Shown: positions 25,419 to 34,962 of the stretch, piece by piece | How the letters are laid out: each line of letters begins with the position of its first letter | Numbering within the stretch: the first letter of the stretch is position 1 | DNA from: RGIG4079 sp045637505 | Lineage (GTDB): Bacteria; Bacteroidota; Bacteroidia; Bacteroidales; Muribaculaceae | NCBI GenBank assembly: GCA_045637505.1 | Contig: JAZTZO010000045.1 | Coordinates: 46,740-110,739 of the forward strand | DNA: 64,000 bases | Direction: 5' to 3' | Position numbers and translations under genes: made by a program | The notes under the pieces: model-generated | Told to the model about the DNA's origin: nothing | The model's input: only the letters and a program-made list of their open reading frames with translations | Databases searched by the model: none

Positions 25419-26294
25419 ATGACATACCATTTATTATCGGTTTTAGTTAAGTTATTGTCGTATATACCTTTCGGGGTGTTATATATACTGTCGGACGCGT
25501 TGTATTTTGTGGTATATTATGTCGCAAAATATCGCCGACCATTGGTGCGAAAAAATTTGACAGAGTGCTTCCCCGAAAAGTCAGAACAGGAAATAATAAA
25601 GATAGAAAAAGGGTTTTATCATTACTTTGTTGATACGATATTGGAAAGTTTGAAGATGTTTACGATTTCGCCTAAGGAGATGAGTCGTCGCATGAAACTT
25701 CTCAATGTTGAAGGGTTGAAAGAGGTGATGAAAAAGGGTAACTCGGCATCGGTATTCATGGGACATTATGGCAACTGGGAATGGGTGTCATCGTTGCCAT
25801 TGCATTTGGACGAAGGGATGCTTGGTGTTCAAATCTATCATGAGTTGAGCAACAAGATGATGAATAAATTGGTGCTATATTCGCGTGGCCGCATGGGCGC
25901 AATAAGCATAGAGATGCGCAAAACTGTGCGTGATATAAGCAAAATGAAGTCGGAAGGCAAGGTGGCTGCAATAGGGTTTATTGCCGACCAATCGCCTCGA
26001 AAAAAAGATGCTCACTTCTATTTGCAATTCCTAAATCATGAAATACCTGCGTTGACCGGGACCGAAAAACTCACAAAGCATTTCGGGTTTGAAGCGTGGT
26101 TTCTTGATGTGAAGCGTGTGAAACGCGGATATTACGAGGCCGAGTTTGTGAGATTGCATGAGAATCCAAGCGAGTTGCCCGACTTTGAATTGACCGAGTT
26201 GTATTACCAACGATTGGAGCAGATGATAAAAGAGTGTCCCGAGATGTATCTATGGTCGCATAATCGTTTCCGTCTTGCTCGAAAATCACAATAA
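25419..26294 (+). CDS. Lipid A biosynthesis acyltransferase (LpxL/HtrB family)
   Basis: ATG 25419 gives 291 residues (MTYHLLSVLVKLLSYIPFGV); an in-frame TTG 24 bases upstream is a weaker start. An N-terminal membrane segment is followed by the catalytic HX4E motif in GHYGNWEW (about residue 109) and by AAIGFIADQSPRKKDAHF. The enzyme adds a secondary acyl chain to lipid A at the inner membrane. It heads the glycan island: the GT92 gene follows after 20 bases. Confidence 0.92.
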   Translation: MTYHLLSVLVKLLSYIPFGVLYILSDALYFVVYYVAKYRRPLVRKNLTECFPEKSEQEIIKIEKGFYHYFVDTILESLKMFTISPKEMSRRMKLLNVEGLKEVMKKGNSASVFMGHYGNWEWVSSLPLHLDEGMLGVQIYHELSNKMMNKLVLYSRGRMGAISIEMRKTVRDISKMKSEGKVAAIGFIADQSPRKKDAHFYLQFLNHEIPALTGTEKLTKHFGFEAWFLDVKRVKRGYYEAEFVRLHENPSELPDFELTELYYQRLEQMIKECPEMYLWSHNRFRLARKSQ

Positions 26295-26314
26295 AACTTC
26301 CAATATAACGACTT

Positions 26315-27193
26315 ATGAATAAGGTGCTTGCCGAAATTATTGCTGGGGTAATTCCACATAAAATGACGCGCAATCGATGGCGTGGGCTGTTGCGTTATGG
26401 TGCGTTTAGGGCTTGGCGATTGCGATGTCGCATGAAGAAGGATAACACACAGCCACAATATTATTTGGCAGTGTGTGCGATTGCTAAAAACGAAGGACCT
26501 TATTTCGTGGAGTGGATTGAGTGGCATCGTAAGATGGGCGTAGAGAAGTTTTATATCTATGACAATGAGAGTAGCGACTGCACTCGTGAAGTGCTTGCTC
26601 CATATATAGAGTCGGGATTAGTGGATTATTGTTATTTCCTTGGATATCGCCGACAATTGGCTGCCTATGATGATTGTTTTGAACGACATCGTTTAGAAAC
26701 ACGATGGCTCGCAATTATTGACCTTGATGAGTTTATAGTGCCTGTGCGTGACAAGTCGATACCAGAGTTTTTGCGTAGTATGGAGGAATTCTCATCGGTC
26801 GAAATCAATTGGCTGATATATGGTAGTGGTGGCGCTAAAGAAAAACTGCCGGGAACGATGATGGAGCGATTTAAACATCACTCGCAACCAACGCATTATC
26901 TCAATCGCCATGTGAAAAGTATCGTTGACCCTCGACGAGTGTGCACGATGGTGGGTTGTCATGAAGCAGCGCGCATAAGTGGGCGTTCGGTCGATTCACA
27001 CGGAGTGCCATTGACTAAAGGTTTTCGTGATAGAGAGCCACTACAAGATGTTATCAAAGTAAATCACTATGCTGTGAGGTCGTGGGAGGAATTTTTAGAG
27101 AAACAAAATCGAGGCAGAGCCAGCGGCCGACAAAAAACCGTTGAGGTGGAGTATTTTGAGCGATATGACCTCAACGATATAGAGGAGGCATAA
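26315..27193 (+). CDS. Glycosyltransferase family 92-like protein
   Basis: 292 residues. LAVCAIAKNEGPYFVEWIEW followed by KFYIYDNESSD is the typical start of GT92/DUF23-type GT-A enzymes. The metal-binding acidic triad is in AIIDLDEFIVP. KVNHYAVRSWEEFLEKQ near the end is also typical. The donor and acceptor sugars are unknown; in bacteria such enzymes are often found with surface-polysaccharide genes. Its position after the lipid A acyltransferase and next to Stealth genes suggests modification of LPS or capsule. Confidence 0.85.
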   Translation: MNKVLAEIIAGVIPHKMTRNRWRGLLRYGAFRAWRLRCRMKKDNTQPQYYLAVCAIAKNEGPYFVEWIEWHRKMGVEKFYIYDNESSDCTREVLAPYIESGLVDYCYFLGYRRQLAAYDDCFERHRLETRWLAIIDLDEFIVPVRDKSIPEFLRSMEEFSSVEINWLIYGSGGAKEKLPGTMMERFKHHSQPTHYLNRHVKSIVDPRRVCTMVGCHEAARISGRSVDSHGVPLTKGFRDREPLQDVIKVNHYAVRSWEEFLEKQNRGRASGRQKTVEVEYFERYDLNDIEEA

Positions 27194-27283
27194 GACATTC
27201 AATCACAAGAAAATATTGTAGGGAGACAAGGTTGAGATTGTGTCCGTAATTATTTGATTTCGACACCATTTCAACAATGGTGA

Positions 27284-28231
27284 CTATTTCTCAAATTGTG
27301 ATTTCTCGGGGAAATATTTCTCGAGAAAGGCAGTAGCGCGAGCTCTATCGTCATCGTTGGCAAATTCTGAATCGTTCATGCAGAAAAGCATAGGGTTATA
27401 ACGCTCCAATTTTTGATAGTGGTTGTGTCGATGAATGTGGAAACGGAATGATGTCTTTTGAGTGACATATTGCAAATGTCCACGCCCTTCGGCCAATGGC
27501 ACATATGAGTATATGTTGCGCTGAATATCGTTAGAACTGCGTATGTGGTTTATTGATGTGGCTTCTATTTCATCTTTGAAAACCTCCCACACATGTTGGT
27601 AATTGCTTTTAAGATAAGCATCGATGTTGTGGTGAGTTTTTCCTCCATAATAGATGCCATATTTTTTATTTACCAACTCGGCAGCGTTGCGAATGGTGAT
27701 GACATAGTTGCCGAGGGGTTTGCGTTGAATTTTTTCGCGGAAGAAAAGTGTTAGACGCCTAAATGGACGACGGTTGAGGCGTATTATAGGAAGCCCGTTT
27801 TTGTCAAAGAAATCACTTGGCTTAACAGGGCGATTGATAAACAAGTCGTCATTCCCATAAAGAAAATGCTCCGACAGTCCGGGAATGCGCCATATGTAAT
27901 GCTCAATGAGGCATGAGTTGAAACATGGTAGGCTGTGAGTGGGCAAAATCTCGGTGTGGTCAATGATTTTTATTTTAGGATTGGAGGTGTCTAACCATTT
28001 GGGCACTTGATTGTCGGTAACAATAAATATGTTTCGTATCCAAGGAGCATATTTTTCCAACGAGCGAAGGCTATATTTTAGCTCATCATTATCGGCATAT
28101 CGACCTTTGCAATCGGCCGACGGATTGCTATCGGTTTTCCCTATGATAGCATTGCGTTTAGCTTGCCACGCAGGGTCGTTGCCGTCAACCCATAGATACA
28201 CAAAGTCCACTTCAGTTATATTGTTTGCCAT
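27284..28231 (-). CDS. Stealth family sugar-phosphate transferase 1
   Basis: 315 residues. All conserved regions are seen: CR1 VDFVYLWVDGNDPAW at the start, CR2 from DNDELKYSLRSLEKYAPWI to HFLYGNDDLFINRPVKPSDFF (the FGNDD-like acidic block), a CR3-like NHIRSSNDIQRNIYSY region, and a CR4-like CMNDSEFANDDD near the end. Stealth proteins transfer hexose-1-phosphate from UDP-sugars to glycan chains, forming phosphodiester bonds; the class includes GlcNAc-1-phosphotransferase and capsule polymerases. It probably shares a transcript with the GT2 gene, 11 bases upstream. Confidence 0.9.
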   Translation of the reverse strand: MANNITEVDFVYLWVDGNDPAWQAKRNAIIGKTDSNPSADCKGRYADNDELKYSLRSLEKYAPWIRNIFIVTDNQVPKWLDTSNPKIKIIDHTEILPTHSLPCFNSCLIEHYIWRIPGLSEHFLYGNDDLFINRPVKPSDFFDKNGLPIIRLNRRPFRRLTLFFREKIQRKPLGNYVITIRNAAELVNKKYGIYYGGKTHHNIDAYLKSNYQHVWEVFKDEIEATSINHIRSSNDIQRNIYSYVPLAEGRGHLQYVTQKTSFRFHIHRHNHYQKLERYNPMLFCMNDSEFANDDDRARATAFLEKYFPEKSQFEK

Positions 28232-28242
28232 AGTTGTAAGAG

Positions 28243-29202
28243 TTATAAAATTCTACCTCGCTTAATAGTACACAATATTTTCCAATGTTTAGTAGTCAGG
28301 CTTTGGTAAAGACGGTCTTTCCTCTTTCTAAAGGGATAGTCGTGAGGCAATGTCTTTGCAAAATCGCGATATTCCATGCATAGCGCCTTTTCTTTTTTAG
28401 TTTTGGCCATTTTCACCATCTTTGCGATGCATTTAAATAGCGCAAGGGCAGGTCGCATGCCCAGTTTTATTTGGTTGTGGTGGGAGTAATTGTGAGCGAT
28501 ATATATCAATTTATCCCTATCGGCACGGGCATGATTTTCGGCCTTTTGGAAGTTCATAGTGTGAACGATACTACCTTGTCGGCGAAGGTATATGTAGAAC
28601 GCTTTATTGATGTGTCCACATTTTTTTGATGCCAATATCAAACGCCATATCGTTGCTACATCTTCAAAGTACACCCCTTCGGGAAATTCTATCCCATCAA
28701 AAAGCGATTTACGACAAAGTAGTGTGCACACCGAGTTGGGTATTTTATTCTCAAAACATCGTTTTAAGAACTCATCAGAGGGGTACACTTTTGCCGTCCC
28801 ATTGGAGTTATATACATGTCGATCTTTGCGATAGGCATAGCGTTTGAGTAGGTGGCAAGTAACCATGTCAAGGTCGTTGGCTTGGGCATGAGCAAGCATT
28901 TCGCTATACATTTCGGGAGCAATAGTGTCGTCGCCATCAACAAATGCAACATAGGGAGATGTTGCGGCTTCGATACCTTTGTTTCTCACATAAGAGATGC
29001 CCCCACGGTCGAGTTTGACAACTTTTATGCGACTGTCCTGTTTGGCCAATTCTAAACATATTTCATAAGAAGAGTCGGTCGACATGTTCTCTACCAATAT
29101 TATTTCAATATCGGTCAGCGATTGTTGGATAACAGATTCCACGCATTTGCGCAGATATTTCTCAACATTGTGAACGGGGATGATGACACTAACTTTGCTC
29201 AT
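28243..29202 (-). CDS. Family 2 glycosyltransferase
   Basis: 319 residues. The GT-A start SVIIPVHNVEKYLRKCVESV is followed by ILVENMSTDSS and the DxD-type YVAFVDGDDTIAPEMYSEM. The C-terminal part is helical. The donor sugar is unknown. It is divergent from the second Stealth gene (29325) and upstream of the first. A second GT2 of the same type lies at 57638 outside the island. Confidence 0.92.
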   Translation of the reverse strand: MSKVSVIIPVHNVEKYLRKCVESVIQQSLTDIEIILVENMSTDSSYEICLELAKQDSRIKVVKLDRGGISYVRNKGIEAATSPYVAFVDGDDTIAPEMYSEMLAHAQANDLDMVTCHLLKRYAYRKDRHVYNSNGTAKVYPSDEFLKRCFENKIPNSVCTLLCRKSLFDGIEFPEGVYFEDVATIWRLILASKKCGHINKAFYIYLRRQGSIVHTMNFQKAENHARADRDKLIYIAHNYSHHNQIKLGMRPALALFKCIAKMVKMAKTKKEKALCMEYRDFAKTLPHDYPFRKRKDRLYQSLTTKHWKILCTIKRGRIL

Positions 29203-29324
29203 GAAACGAGTGTGAATAAACCATTTTTAAAATAAATTGCAAAATAATAGTATTTCTATATCTTCTGCAAGTGTTTTCCCAAAAACATGTGTTATCTTTG
29301 TAATATATTTATATAAAGAAGGTA

Positions 29325-30203
29325 ATGGATGTTGTAATAACATATGTAGATGGTCTTGACCCCGTGTGGCAAAAAGATTATGAGCAATTTACCAATACCC
29401 CAATCATGCAAAAACGATTTCGTAATTGGGGTTTTTTGCCATATTTGCTACGTGGAGTAGAGGAAAATATGCCGTTTATAAGAAAAATCCACTTAGTAGT
29501 GTCGCATGAGTCGCAAGTGCCTCAATGGGTCAATCGCAATGAGGTGAATGTGGTGCTACACAAGGATATTATTCCAGCCGACCTTTTACCTACATTTAAT
29601 AGTAATGTGATAGAGATGCACCTTCATCGCATACACGATATAGATGAAGAGTATCTCTATTTTAATGATGATATGTTTCCAGTGGGGAAATGCATGCCCG
29701 AGGATTTCTTCCGTCAAGGCAAGGGGGTGATAGGCATGTCGCGACACATCTTGGCCTCGGGAATGTTTAAAAAGATATGTCGCAACTCCGATGCCATGGC
29801 ACGCCGTGCATTGCGACGCAAGCGCTCGTGTGTTTTCCTGCGTCCGCAACACATATGTTCTCCTATGTTGCGTAGTGAGTGTGAACAAGTGTATGAGGCG
29901 ATGCGTGACGAAATTTTTGCAACGCTCTCACGCACTCGCACCGAGAAAAATGTGACACAATATCTATTTCTTGACTATATGTATCTTCAAGGAAAGATTA
30001 TTAATGAACGCATATCTAAAGGGCATTACTCGGTGGCAATCGCTTCGAGCAAATCGATATGTCGAGCCATTGAGCATCCACGCCGCAAATTGATATGTAT
30101 CAATGATGTGAAGATTAGTGATGAGCGTTATGCTACAATGCACCACTCAATACACGAAGCTTTTCAAAATAGATTTCCTCGCAAATCAAAATATGAGAAT
30201 TAA
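29325..30203 (+). CDS. Stealth family sugar-phosphate transferase 2 (divergent)
   Basis: 292 residues. CR1 reads MDVVITYVDGLDPVWQ, with Leu where the family usually has Asn (GNDP becomes GLDP). CR2 runs from FLPYLLRGVEENMPFIRKIH to EYLYFNDDMFPVGKCMPEDFF, keeping the NDD block. CICNDV-like CR4 is seen as ICINDVKISD. The middle is Arg-rich and shorter than in the first copy. It starts with a TATCTTTG -7 element at 29293-29300. The third Stealth gene follows after 14 bases, so the pair is likely co-transcribed. Confidence 0.85.
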   Translation: MDVVITYVDGLDPVWQKDYEQFTNTPIMQKRFRNWGFLPYLLRGVEENMPFIRKIHLVVSHESQVPQWVNRNEVNVVLHKDIIPADLLPTFNSNVIEMHLHRIHDIDEEYLYFNDDMFPVGKCMPEDFFRQGKGVIGMSRHILASGMFKKICRNSDAMARRALRRKRSCVFLRPQHICSPMLRSECEQVYEAMRDEIFATLSRTRTEKNVTQYLFLDYMYLQGKIINERISKGHYSVAIASSKSICRAIEHPRRKLICINDVKISDERYATMHHSIHEAFQNRFPRKSKYEN

Positions 30204-30217
30204 TATATCCTATATTT

Positions 30218-31210
30218 ATGGTTAATGATAAGATAGATGCGGTAATAACATGGGTAGATGGGAATGACCCTGCACACCAGGCCAAACGTGCTAAATTTCT
30301 TACACACAAGCGCGAGAACACCTTGAAAGATGTGGCAGGTGAAACTCGATTTAATCAAGTGGGAGAAATCTATTGTTGTATAGCGTCTATTTTGCGGTTT
30401 GCTCCATGGATAAATAAAATATATATTGTCACCGACAATCAAGACCCTCATGTAGAGGATTATATCAATAAATATTTCCCCGAAAACAAAATCCCTGTGG
30501 AGGTTGTTGATCACAAGGTGATTTTTGAAGGTTATGAGAAATATTTGCCCACATTCAACTCGTTGTCAATCACCTCAGTATTGTGGCGCATACCCAATTT
30601 GAGCGAGAGATTTATACTTTTCAATGATGATGTGATGCTTCAACGTCCGGTGAGCCCCAAGGACTTTTATGACAATGACAAGATAGTGCTTTATGGTCGC
30701 AAGTGGGTTTCTACGGCCGAAACTCGAGCATCTCTTGTGTTGCAAACATTTGTGCGTCGCATTGTAGGAAAAAAGCAGTTGCTTTCGTTTAAGAAATTTA
30801 TGTATAACGCAGCACGAGTGGCTCATGCTTCGCATTTTGTGCGTTTAGGTCACACTCCTCATGCGTTTTTCAAAAGTGTGTTTAGTGATTTCTTTTCAAC
30901 ACATTCTCAATGCTTGGAAAACAACATTTGTCATCGTTTTCGCAATAAGGAACAGTATAGTTCGGCCGAACTACATCATTTGCTTGCCACAAAACAAGGT
31001 CGTGCAGTGACAGAGTTGCGTAGCAAGAGCGTGGCAACATTATCGCCCTATATGTATGATATAGAGGGATTGAAGGCCGAGTTGAAAAAGATAAAGGAGG
31101 ATACTCAAATATTATTTTTCTGCGTAAATTCACTCGACCAAGCTTCGCCCGAGCATATTGAGGTGGTAAATGCTTGGATGCACGATATGATTTCGTTGAA
31201 GGTAGATTAA
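30218..31210 (+). CDS. Stealth family sugar-phosphate transferase 3
   Basis: 330 residues with a standard CR1 (IDAVITWVDGNDPAHQ). CR2 follows: FNQVGEIYCCIASILRFAPW, KIYIVTDNQDPHV, and RFILFNDDVMLQRPVSPKDFY. The C-terminal part carries a CR4-like FFCVNSLDQASPE. The three Stealth proteins of this island share motifs but little else, so they are probably old paralogues with different substrates. A convergent hairpin ends the unit at 31236-31267. Confidence 0.9.
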   Translation: MVNDKIDAVITWVDGNDPAHQAKRAKFLTHKRENTLKDVAGETRFNQVGEIYCCIASILRFAPWINKIYIVTDNQDPHVEDYINKYFPENKIPVEVVDHKVIFEGYEKYLPTFNSLSITSVLWRIPNLSERFILFNDDVMLQRPVSPKDFYDNDKIVLYGRKWVSTAETRASLVLQTFVRRIVGKKQLLSFKKFMYNAARVAHASHFVRLGHTPHAFFKSVFSDFFSTHSQCLENNICHRFRNKEQYSSAELHHLLATKQGRAVTELRSKSVATLSPYMYDIEGLKAELKKIKEDTQILFFCVNSLDQASPEHIEVVNAWMHDMISLKVD

Positions 31211-31235
31211 TAATGGGATAAAACAGCATAAACAA

Positions 31236-31267
31236 AGAGAGGTGCGTCAATATCGACACACCTCTCT
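31236..31267. terminator. Bidirectional hairpin between the Stealth unit and panB
   Basis: AGAGAGGTG and GTC pair with GAC and CACCTCTCT around an AATATC loop, with a single C/A mismatch. It lies between two convergent stop codons. Confidence 0.75.
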
Positions 31268-31294
31268 ACTATTATATAGAAGGGAAAAATTTGA

Positions 31295-32113
31295 TTAATA
31301 TTGTTCTTTTTCGTTGGGGAAGTCGCTTGTTTTTACATCGTCGATATAGTGAGCAACGGCATCGTTGATGATGGTTGAAAGGTCGGCATAGCGACGAAGG
31401 AATCGTGGAGAGAAACCTTTGTTGATACCCAACATGTCGTGCATCACAAGCACTTGGCCATCAACGCCACCACCTGCGCCTATACCTATCACAGGGATAT
31501 TTACTTCTTGAGCTACGCGTGTAGCCAATGAAGCAGGGATTTTTTCGAGCACGAGGGCAAAACAGCCTATTTCTTCAAGCATTTTAGCGTCTTCGATGAG
31601 TTTGTTGGCTTCGGCTTCTTCTTTGGCACGCACAGCATATGTACCAAATTTATTTATTGATTGGGGAGTGAGCCCAAGGTGTCCCATCACAGGGATGCCT
31701 GCACAAAGCACACGCTCTATTGATTCACGAATTTCGCTACCACCTTCCATTTTAACCGCTTCGGCATGGCTCTCTTTCATGATGCGAACTGCCGAGGCAA
31801 GCGCTTCTTTAGAGTTACCTTGATAGCTACCAAAGGGGATGTCGCACACTACAAGTGCACGTTTTACGGCTTTAACTACACTCTTGGCGTGATAAATCAT
31901 TTGATCGAGAGTGATGGGTAGAGTGGTCATGTTGCCAGCCATCACATTTGAAGCAGAGTCGCCTACAAGGATTACATCCATGCCTGCTTCATCGATGAGT
32001 TTTGCCATTGAATAGTCGTAGGCAGTGAGCATAGCAATTTTTTCGCCACGTTGTTTCATCTCAATGAGACGATGAGTGGTCACTTTGCGTTGGTCTTGTA
32101 AATAGTTAGCCAT
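31295..32113 (-). CDS. panB: 3-methyl-2-oxobutanoate hydroxymethyltransferase
   Basis: 272 residues. PanB makes ketopantoate from 3-methyl-2-oxobutanoate and methylene-tetrahydrofolate, the first committed step to pantothenate and CoA. The family blocks are intact: KIAMLTAYDYSMAKLIDEAG, DVILVGDSASNVMAGN (Asp ligand for Mg), VCDIPFGSY, VKMEGG and PVMGHLGLTPQS. The VIGIGAGGGVDGQVLVMHDM block also matches. It is a single gene with a TAATTTTG -7 element at 32147-32140 on the minus strand; panC is not adjacent. Confidence 0.97.
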   Translation of the reverse strand: MANYLQDQRKVTTHRLIEMKQRGEKIAMLTAYDYSMAKLIDEAGMDVILVGDSASNVMAGNMTTLPITLDQMIYHAKSVVKAVKRALVVCDIPFGSYQGNSKEALASAVRIMKESHAEAVKMEGGSEIRESIERVLCAGIPVMGHLGLTPQSINKFGTYAVRAKEEAEANKLIEDAKMLEEIGCFALVLEKIPASLATRVAQEVNIPVIGIGAGGGVDGQVLVMHDMLGINKGFSPRFLRRYADLSTIINDAVAHYIDDVKTSDFPNEKEQY

Positions 32114-32203
32114 TAAAAAGTTTTTTTAATTCAACGATGCAAAATTACATAAAATATCGTGGATATTATATTTTTTATTTGCCTATTTTATAAATAAGGT
32201 ATC

Positions 32204-32803
32204 CTATAGTGGATGTGCGATAGTTACGCAACGAGAGGGAGATGATGCAATGATGTGAAACAAAAATTGACATTCTCCGTTTGGAGTTTTGACGATGGCA
32301 ATGTTATTGTTGACATCGGTGGGGAGTATGATATCGTCGGCAAGAGATATTCCTGGTGCTTGAGCCACTTTATAAAGTGCCTCTTTGATGGTCCATGCTT
32401 GGAGCATGAGTTGTGGGGTGGAATATATATCTAATTCTTGCAGAGAGAGAAAGCGATTTTTTACTTTTATGAGTTGATCGCGCCAATTTTCAATATCGAT
32501 GCCTATGGGGCAATGAGGGTTGATAGCAACAGCTATTTCGGTGGCGCTATGTGAAATTGAGATATATCCTTCAATACCCACTAATATTGGCGCACCGTTT
32601 TCATCGTGAGCAATAGATACATTCTCGCCCATAATATTTTTTATTAAAAGGTGAGATGCCACGATTTCGCGTTTACGACGAGGCGAATTGGTTTCCTCAA
32701 CCTTGTCTCTTATCGATTGAGAGCATAGCGACATCAATGACTCAATCTCGTAGGGCAAATGCTTTATATATATATGTGTATTGTCCTTTATGATTGAGGT
32801 CAT
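32204..32803 (-). CDS. 4'-phosphopantetheinyl transferase, Sfp type
   Basis: 199 residues. The two conserved motifs are GIDIENW (Mg-binding Asp and Glu) near residue 98 and WTIKEALYKVAQ near 141. The enzyme moves the phosphopantetheine arm from CoA onto carrier proteins such as acyl carrier protein. It overlaps gldD by 4 bases; the gldE-gldD-transferase order is one I recall from other Bacteroidota. Its specific carrier protein is not shown by this locus. Confidence 0.88.
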   Translation of the reverse strand: MTSIIKDNTHIYIKHLPYEIESLMSLCSQSIRDKVEETNSPRRKREIVASHLLIKNIMGENVSIAHDENGAPILVGIEGYISISHSATEIAVAINPHCPIGIDIENWRDQLIKVKNRFLSLQELDIYSTPQLMLQAWTIKEALYKVAQAPGISLADDIILPTDVNNNIAIVKTPNGECQFLFHIIASSPSRCVTIAHPL

Positions 32804-33438
32804 GGCTTGTTGATGGTTTTGAGTGAGTGAATCAAGTCGCGTTTTAATACATTGATTATTGGGCGAATAGAGTCAATGTTGGTCGATTTATTGTTGTTGA
32901 GGTATAATGCCCCCGATACTACCCACGATTGATTGTTGGTTGAAATGAATTGCAATGGGGTGACATTGCTTTGCTCGGTAACGAGAATGTGGGAGAGGAA
33001 ATCATTTGCGTTTGTTAACTCGATTAACTCCGAGGTGTGGTTGCCAGCATTAAGCGCCATTCTTTCTTCACGATTATTGATTACCTCGGCTATTGACGAG
33101 GGGCTTACGGGCGTAAATGTGCAATGAAATGTGGCATTATATGGTTGGTAAAATATATTAATCCATCGTGCACCTTTTCCCTCTTTATCGTTTTTGACAA
33201 TAGAGTCGAGCGAAATTTGAGCCACCGAACTGATTTCAAAGTGAATGGGGCTATTTTTTAAAGCAACAAAGGCGGAGTCGTGAGTATTTATGCGAGGGTA
33301 GGCCTTTTGTCGAGGAGTGCTTGGGGGAGTATTGGAACAGTCACACAACACTATCGAGCACAAAAATGCTAATAGCCAAATGGGTAGCATTGCTATAAAC
33401 GCAACGAGAGTGGGGTGCTTGCGAGAAGTTTTGTTCAT
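32800..33438 (-). CDS. gldD: GldD-like lipoprotein
   Basis: 212 residues. An unusually long N-terminus (Lys/Arg then hydrophobic LVAFIAMLPIWLLAFLCSIV) ends in a lipobox with Cys about 33. The mature protein starts with a Pro-rich stretch and a 'KAYPRI' motif like that of GldD, and contains ARWINIFYQPYNATFHCTF. In flavobacteria GldD is needed for gliding and type IX secretion. This organism is unlikely to glide, so the gldE-gldD pair probably has another envelope role here. The call relies heavily on the neighbour gldE. Confidence 0.72.
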   Translation of the reverse strand: MNKTSRKHPTLVAFIAMLPIWLLAFLCSIVLCDCSNTPPSTPRQKAYPRINTHDSAFVALKNSPIHFEISSVAQISLDSIVKNDKEGKGARWINIFYQPYNATFHCTFTPVSPSSIAEVINNREERMALNAGNHTSELIELTNANDFLSHILVTEQSNVTPLQFISTNNQSWVVSGALYLNNNKSTNIDSIRPIINVLKRDLIHSLKTINKP

Positions 33439-33454
33439 GAGGGAATTGAGAGGT

Positions 33455-34777
33455 TTAAACTTGATTTTCGGGCATAACTTTCACTCTCACACTTGTGATG
33501 CGATGGTGATTAATCTCGAGAATCAAGAAACGACAACGGCCATATACCAGTGGTTCTTTCTTTTTGGGGAAGTCACCTTTAAGGGTTAACAACATGCCTG
33601 CAAGACTTTCAGAGTCTTCGGTAATTTCGGCATAGTCATCTTCGTTGAGGTCGGTGATTTTAAAGAAGTCGGTGAGGAGAGTTTTTCCTTCAAAAATATA
33701 TGTATCATCGGGAAGGCGTTGGTAGTTAACCTCCTCTTCGTCGTATTCATCATTGATGTCGCCAACAATCTCTTCAAGAACATCTTCGAGTGTTACAATC
33801 CCCTGTGTGCCACCAAATTCATCAACAACGATGGCTAAGTGAATTTTAAGTTTTCTGAAGTCCTCAAGAAGGTCGTCGATCATGCGTGATTCGGGAACAA
33901 AATAAGGTTCCCTAATGAGTGATTGCCAATTGAAATTCTCAATATTTTTGCCAATGTAGGGCAAAAGGTCGCGACTATATAGCACACCTTTTATATTGTC
34001 TTGAGTTTCTTCATATACAGGGAGTCGAGAATATCCACTCGAGATGACGATTTTCATTACTTCGTCGAAGGTTGAGTCTATTTCAATATCGGTGATGTCA
34101 ACACGAGGAGTCATGATTTCTTCAACTGTTTTGTCGCCAAATTTCAAAATTCCTTCGAGCATCTCTTTTTCTTCTTCGGCAGCAACATCGGTTATTTCAA
34201 GAGCCTGGCTCAATTCGTCAGCCGATATGTTTTGAGTTTTTTTGGTAACTACTTTGTTGACAATTATCGAGCTACACATCAACAGCGAAGATAGTGGCTT
34301 GAATAATTTTGTGAGGAACGAAATTCCGCTTGTGGCAAATTTGGCCCACTTTAATTCATTACTATTGGCATATAGTTTGGGGAGAATTTCGCCAAAAAGC
34401 AAGATGAGGAATGTGAGTATTACAGTTTGCAAAATGAAACTTAATACTTCGGGCATATTCTGAAATATAGGTCCTAACGCAAAGTTGCAAAGTATAACGA
34501 TTGTGACGTTAACCGTGTTGTTCGCAATCAATATGGTTGCGAGGAGGCGTTCGGGTACAGAAAGTAATTTCTTGAGAGCTTTGCCTTTAGGGGTGTCTTC
34601 AATTTCTTCAAGTTGGGCTGGCGTTAGCGAGAAGAAGGCAATTTCACTACCTGAAATAAAACCTGAAATAAGTAGAGCTAAAGCAGCAATTGATAGGGCT
34701 ATGATTTGAGATATCCCAAAATCAATAGTTGTAATTTGAGCCAACATCTGCGTGGCTGGTAACGGGTCTATATCCAA
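33455..34777 (-). CDS. gldE: GldE-like CNNM/CBS membrane protein
   Basis: 440 residues. The N-terminal CNNM (DUF21) region contains about four membrane segments, with SGSEIAFFSLTPAQLEEIED and FGEILPKLYANSN. A CBS pair follows (EIMTPRVDITDIE, then SRLPVYEETQDNIKGVLYSR and HLAIVVDEFGGTQGIVTLED). The CorC/HlyC domain closes the protein. Relatives export Mg or Co; GldE acts with GldD in flavobacterial gliding. The stop lies 16 bases before gldD. Confidence 0.9.
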   Translation of the reverse strand: MDIDPLPATQMLAQITTIDFGISQIIALSIAALALLISGFISGSEIAFFSLTPAQLEEIEDTPKGKALKKLLSVPERLLATILIANNTVNVTIVILCNFALGPIFQNMPEVLSFILQTVILTFLILLFGEILPKLYANSNELKWAKFATSGISFLTKLFKPLSSLLMCSSIIVNKVVTKKTQNISADELSQALEITDVAAEEEKEMLEGILKFGDKTVEEIMTPRVDITDIEIDSTFDEVMKIVISSGYSRLPVYEETQDNIKGVLYSRDLLPYIGKNIENFNWQSLIREPYFVPESRMIDDLLEDFRKLKIHLAIVVDEFGGTQGIVTLEDVLEEIVGDINDEYDEEEVNYQRLPDDTYIFEGKTLLTDFFKITDLNEDDYAEITEDSESLAGMLLTLKGDFPKKKEPLVYGRCRFLILEINHHRITSVRVKVMPENQV

Positions 34778-34962
34778 AATAAATGATATTAGTTAAACAA
34801 TATATAGCCTCATGGCTATTTGATAGTGCAAAATTAATCAAAGTTTCTGAATTGTGCGAATATTCTTGCTATTTAGTTGGTATTATTATAATTTTGTTAG
34901 TTGAAATAGATTTTATTTTATCTGTTTTTTAAGCGTTGTATTAAAATTCAAATCATGATATT

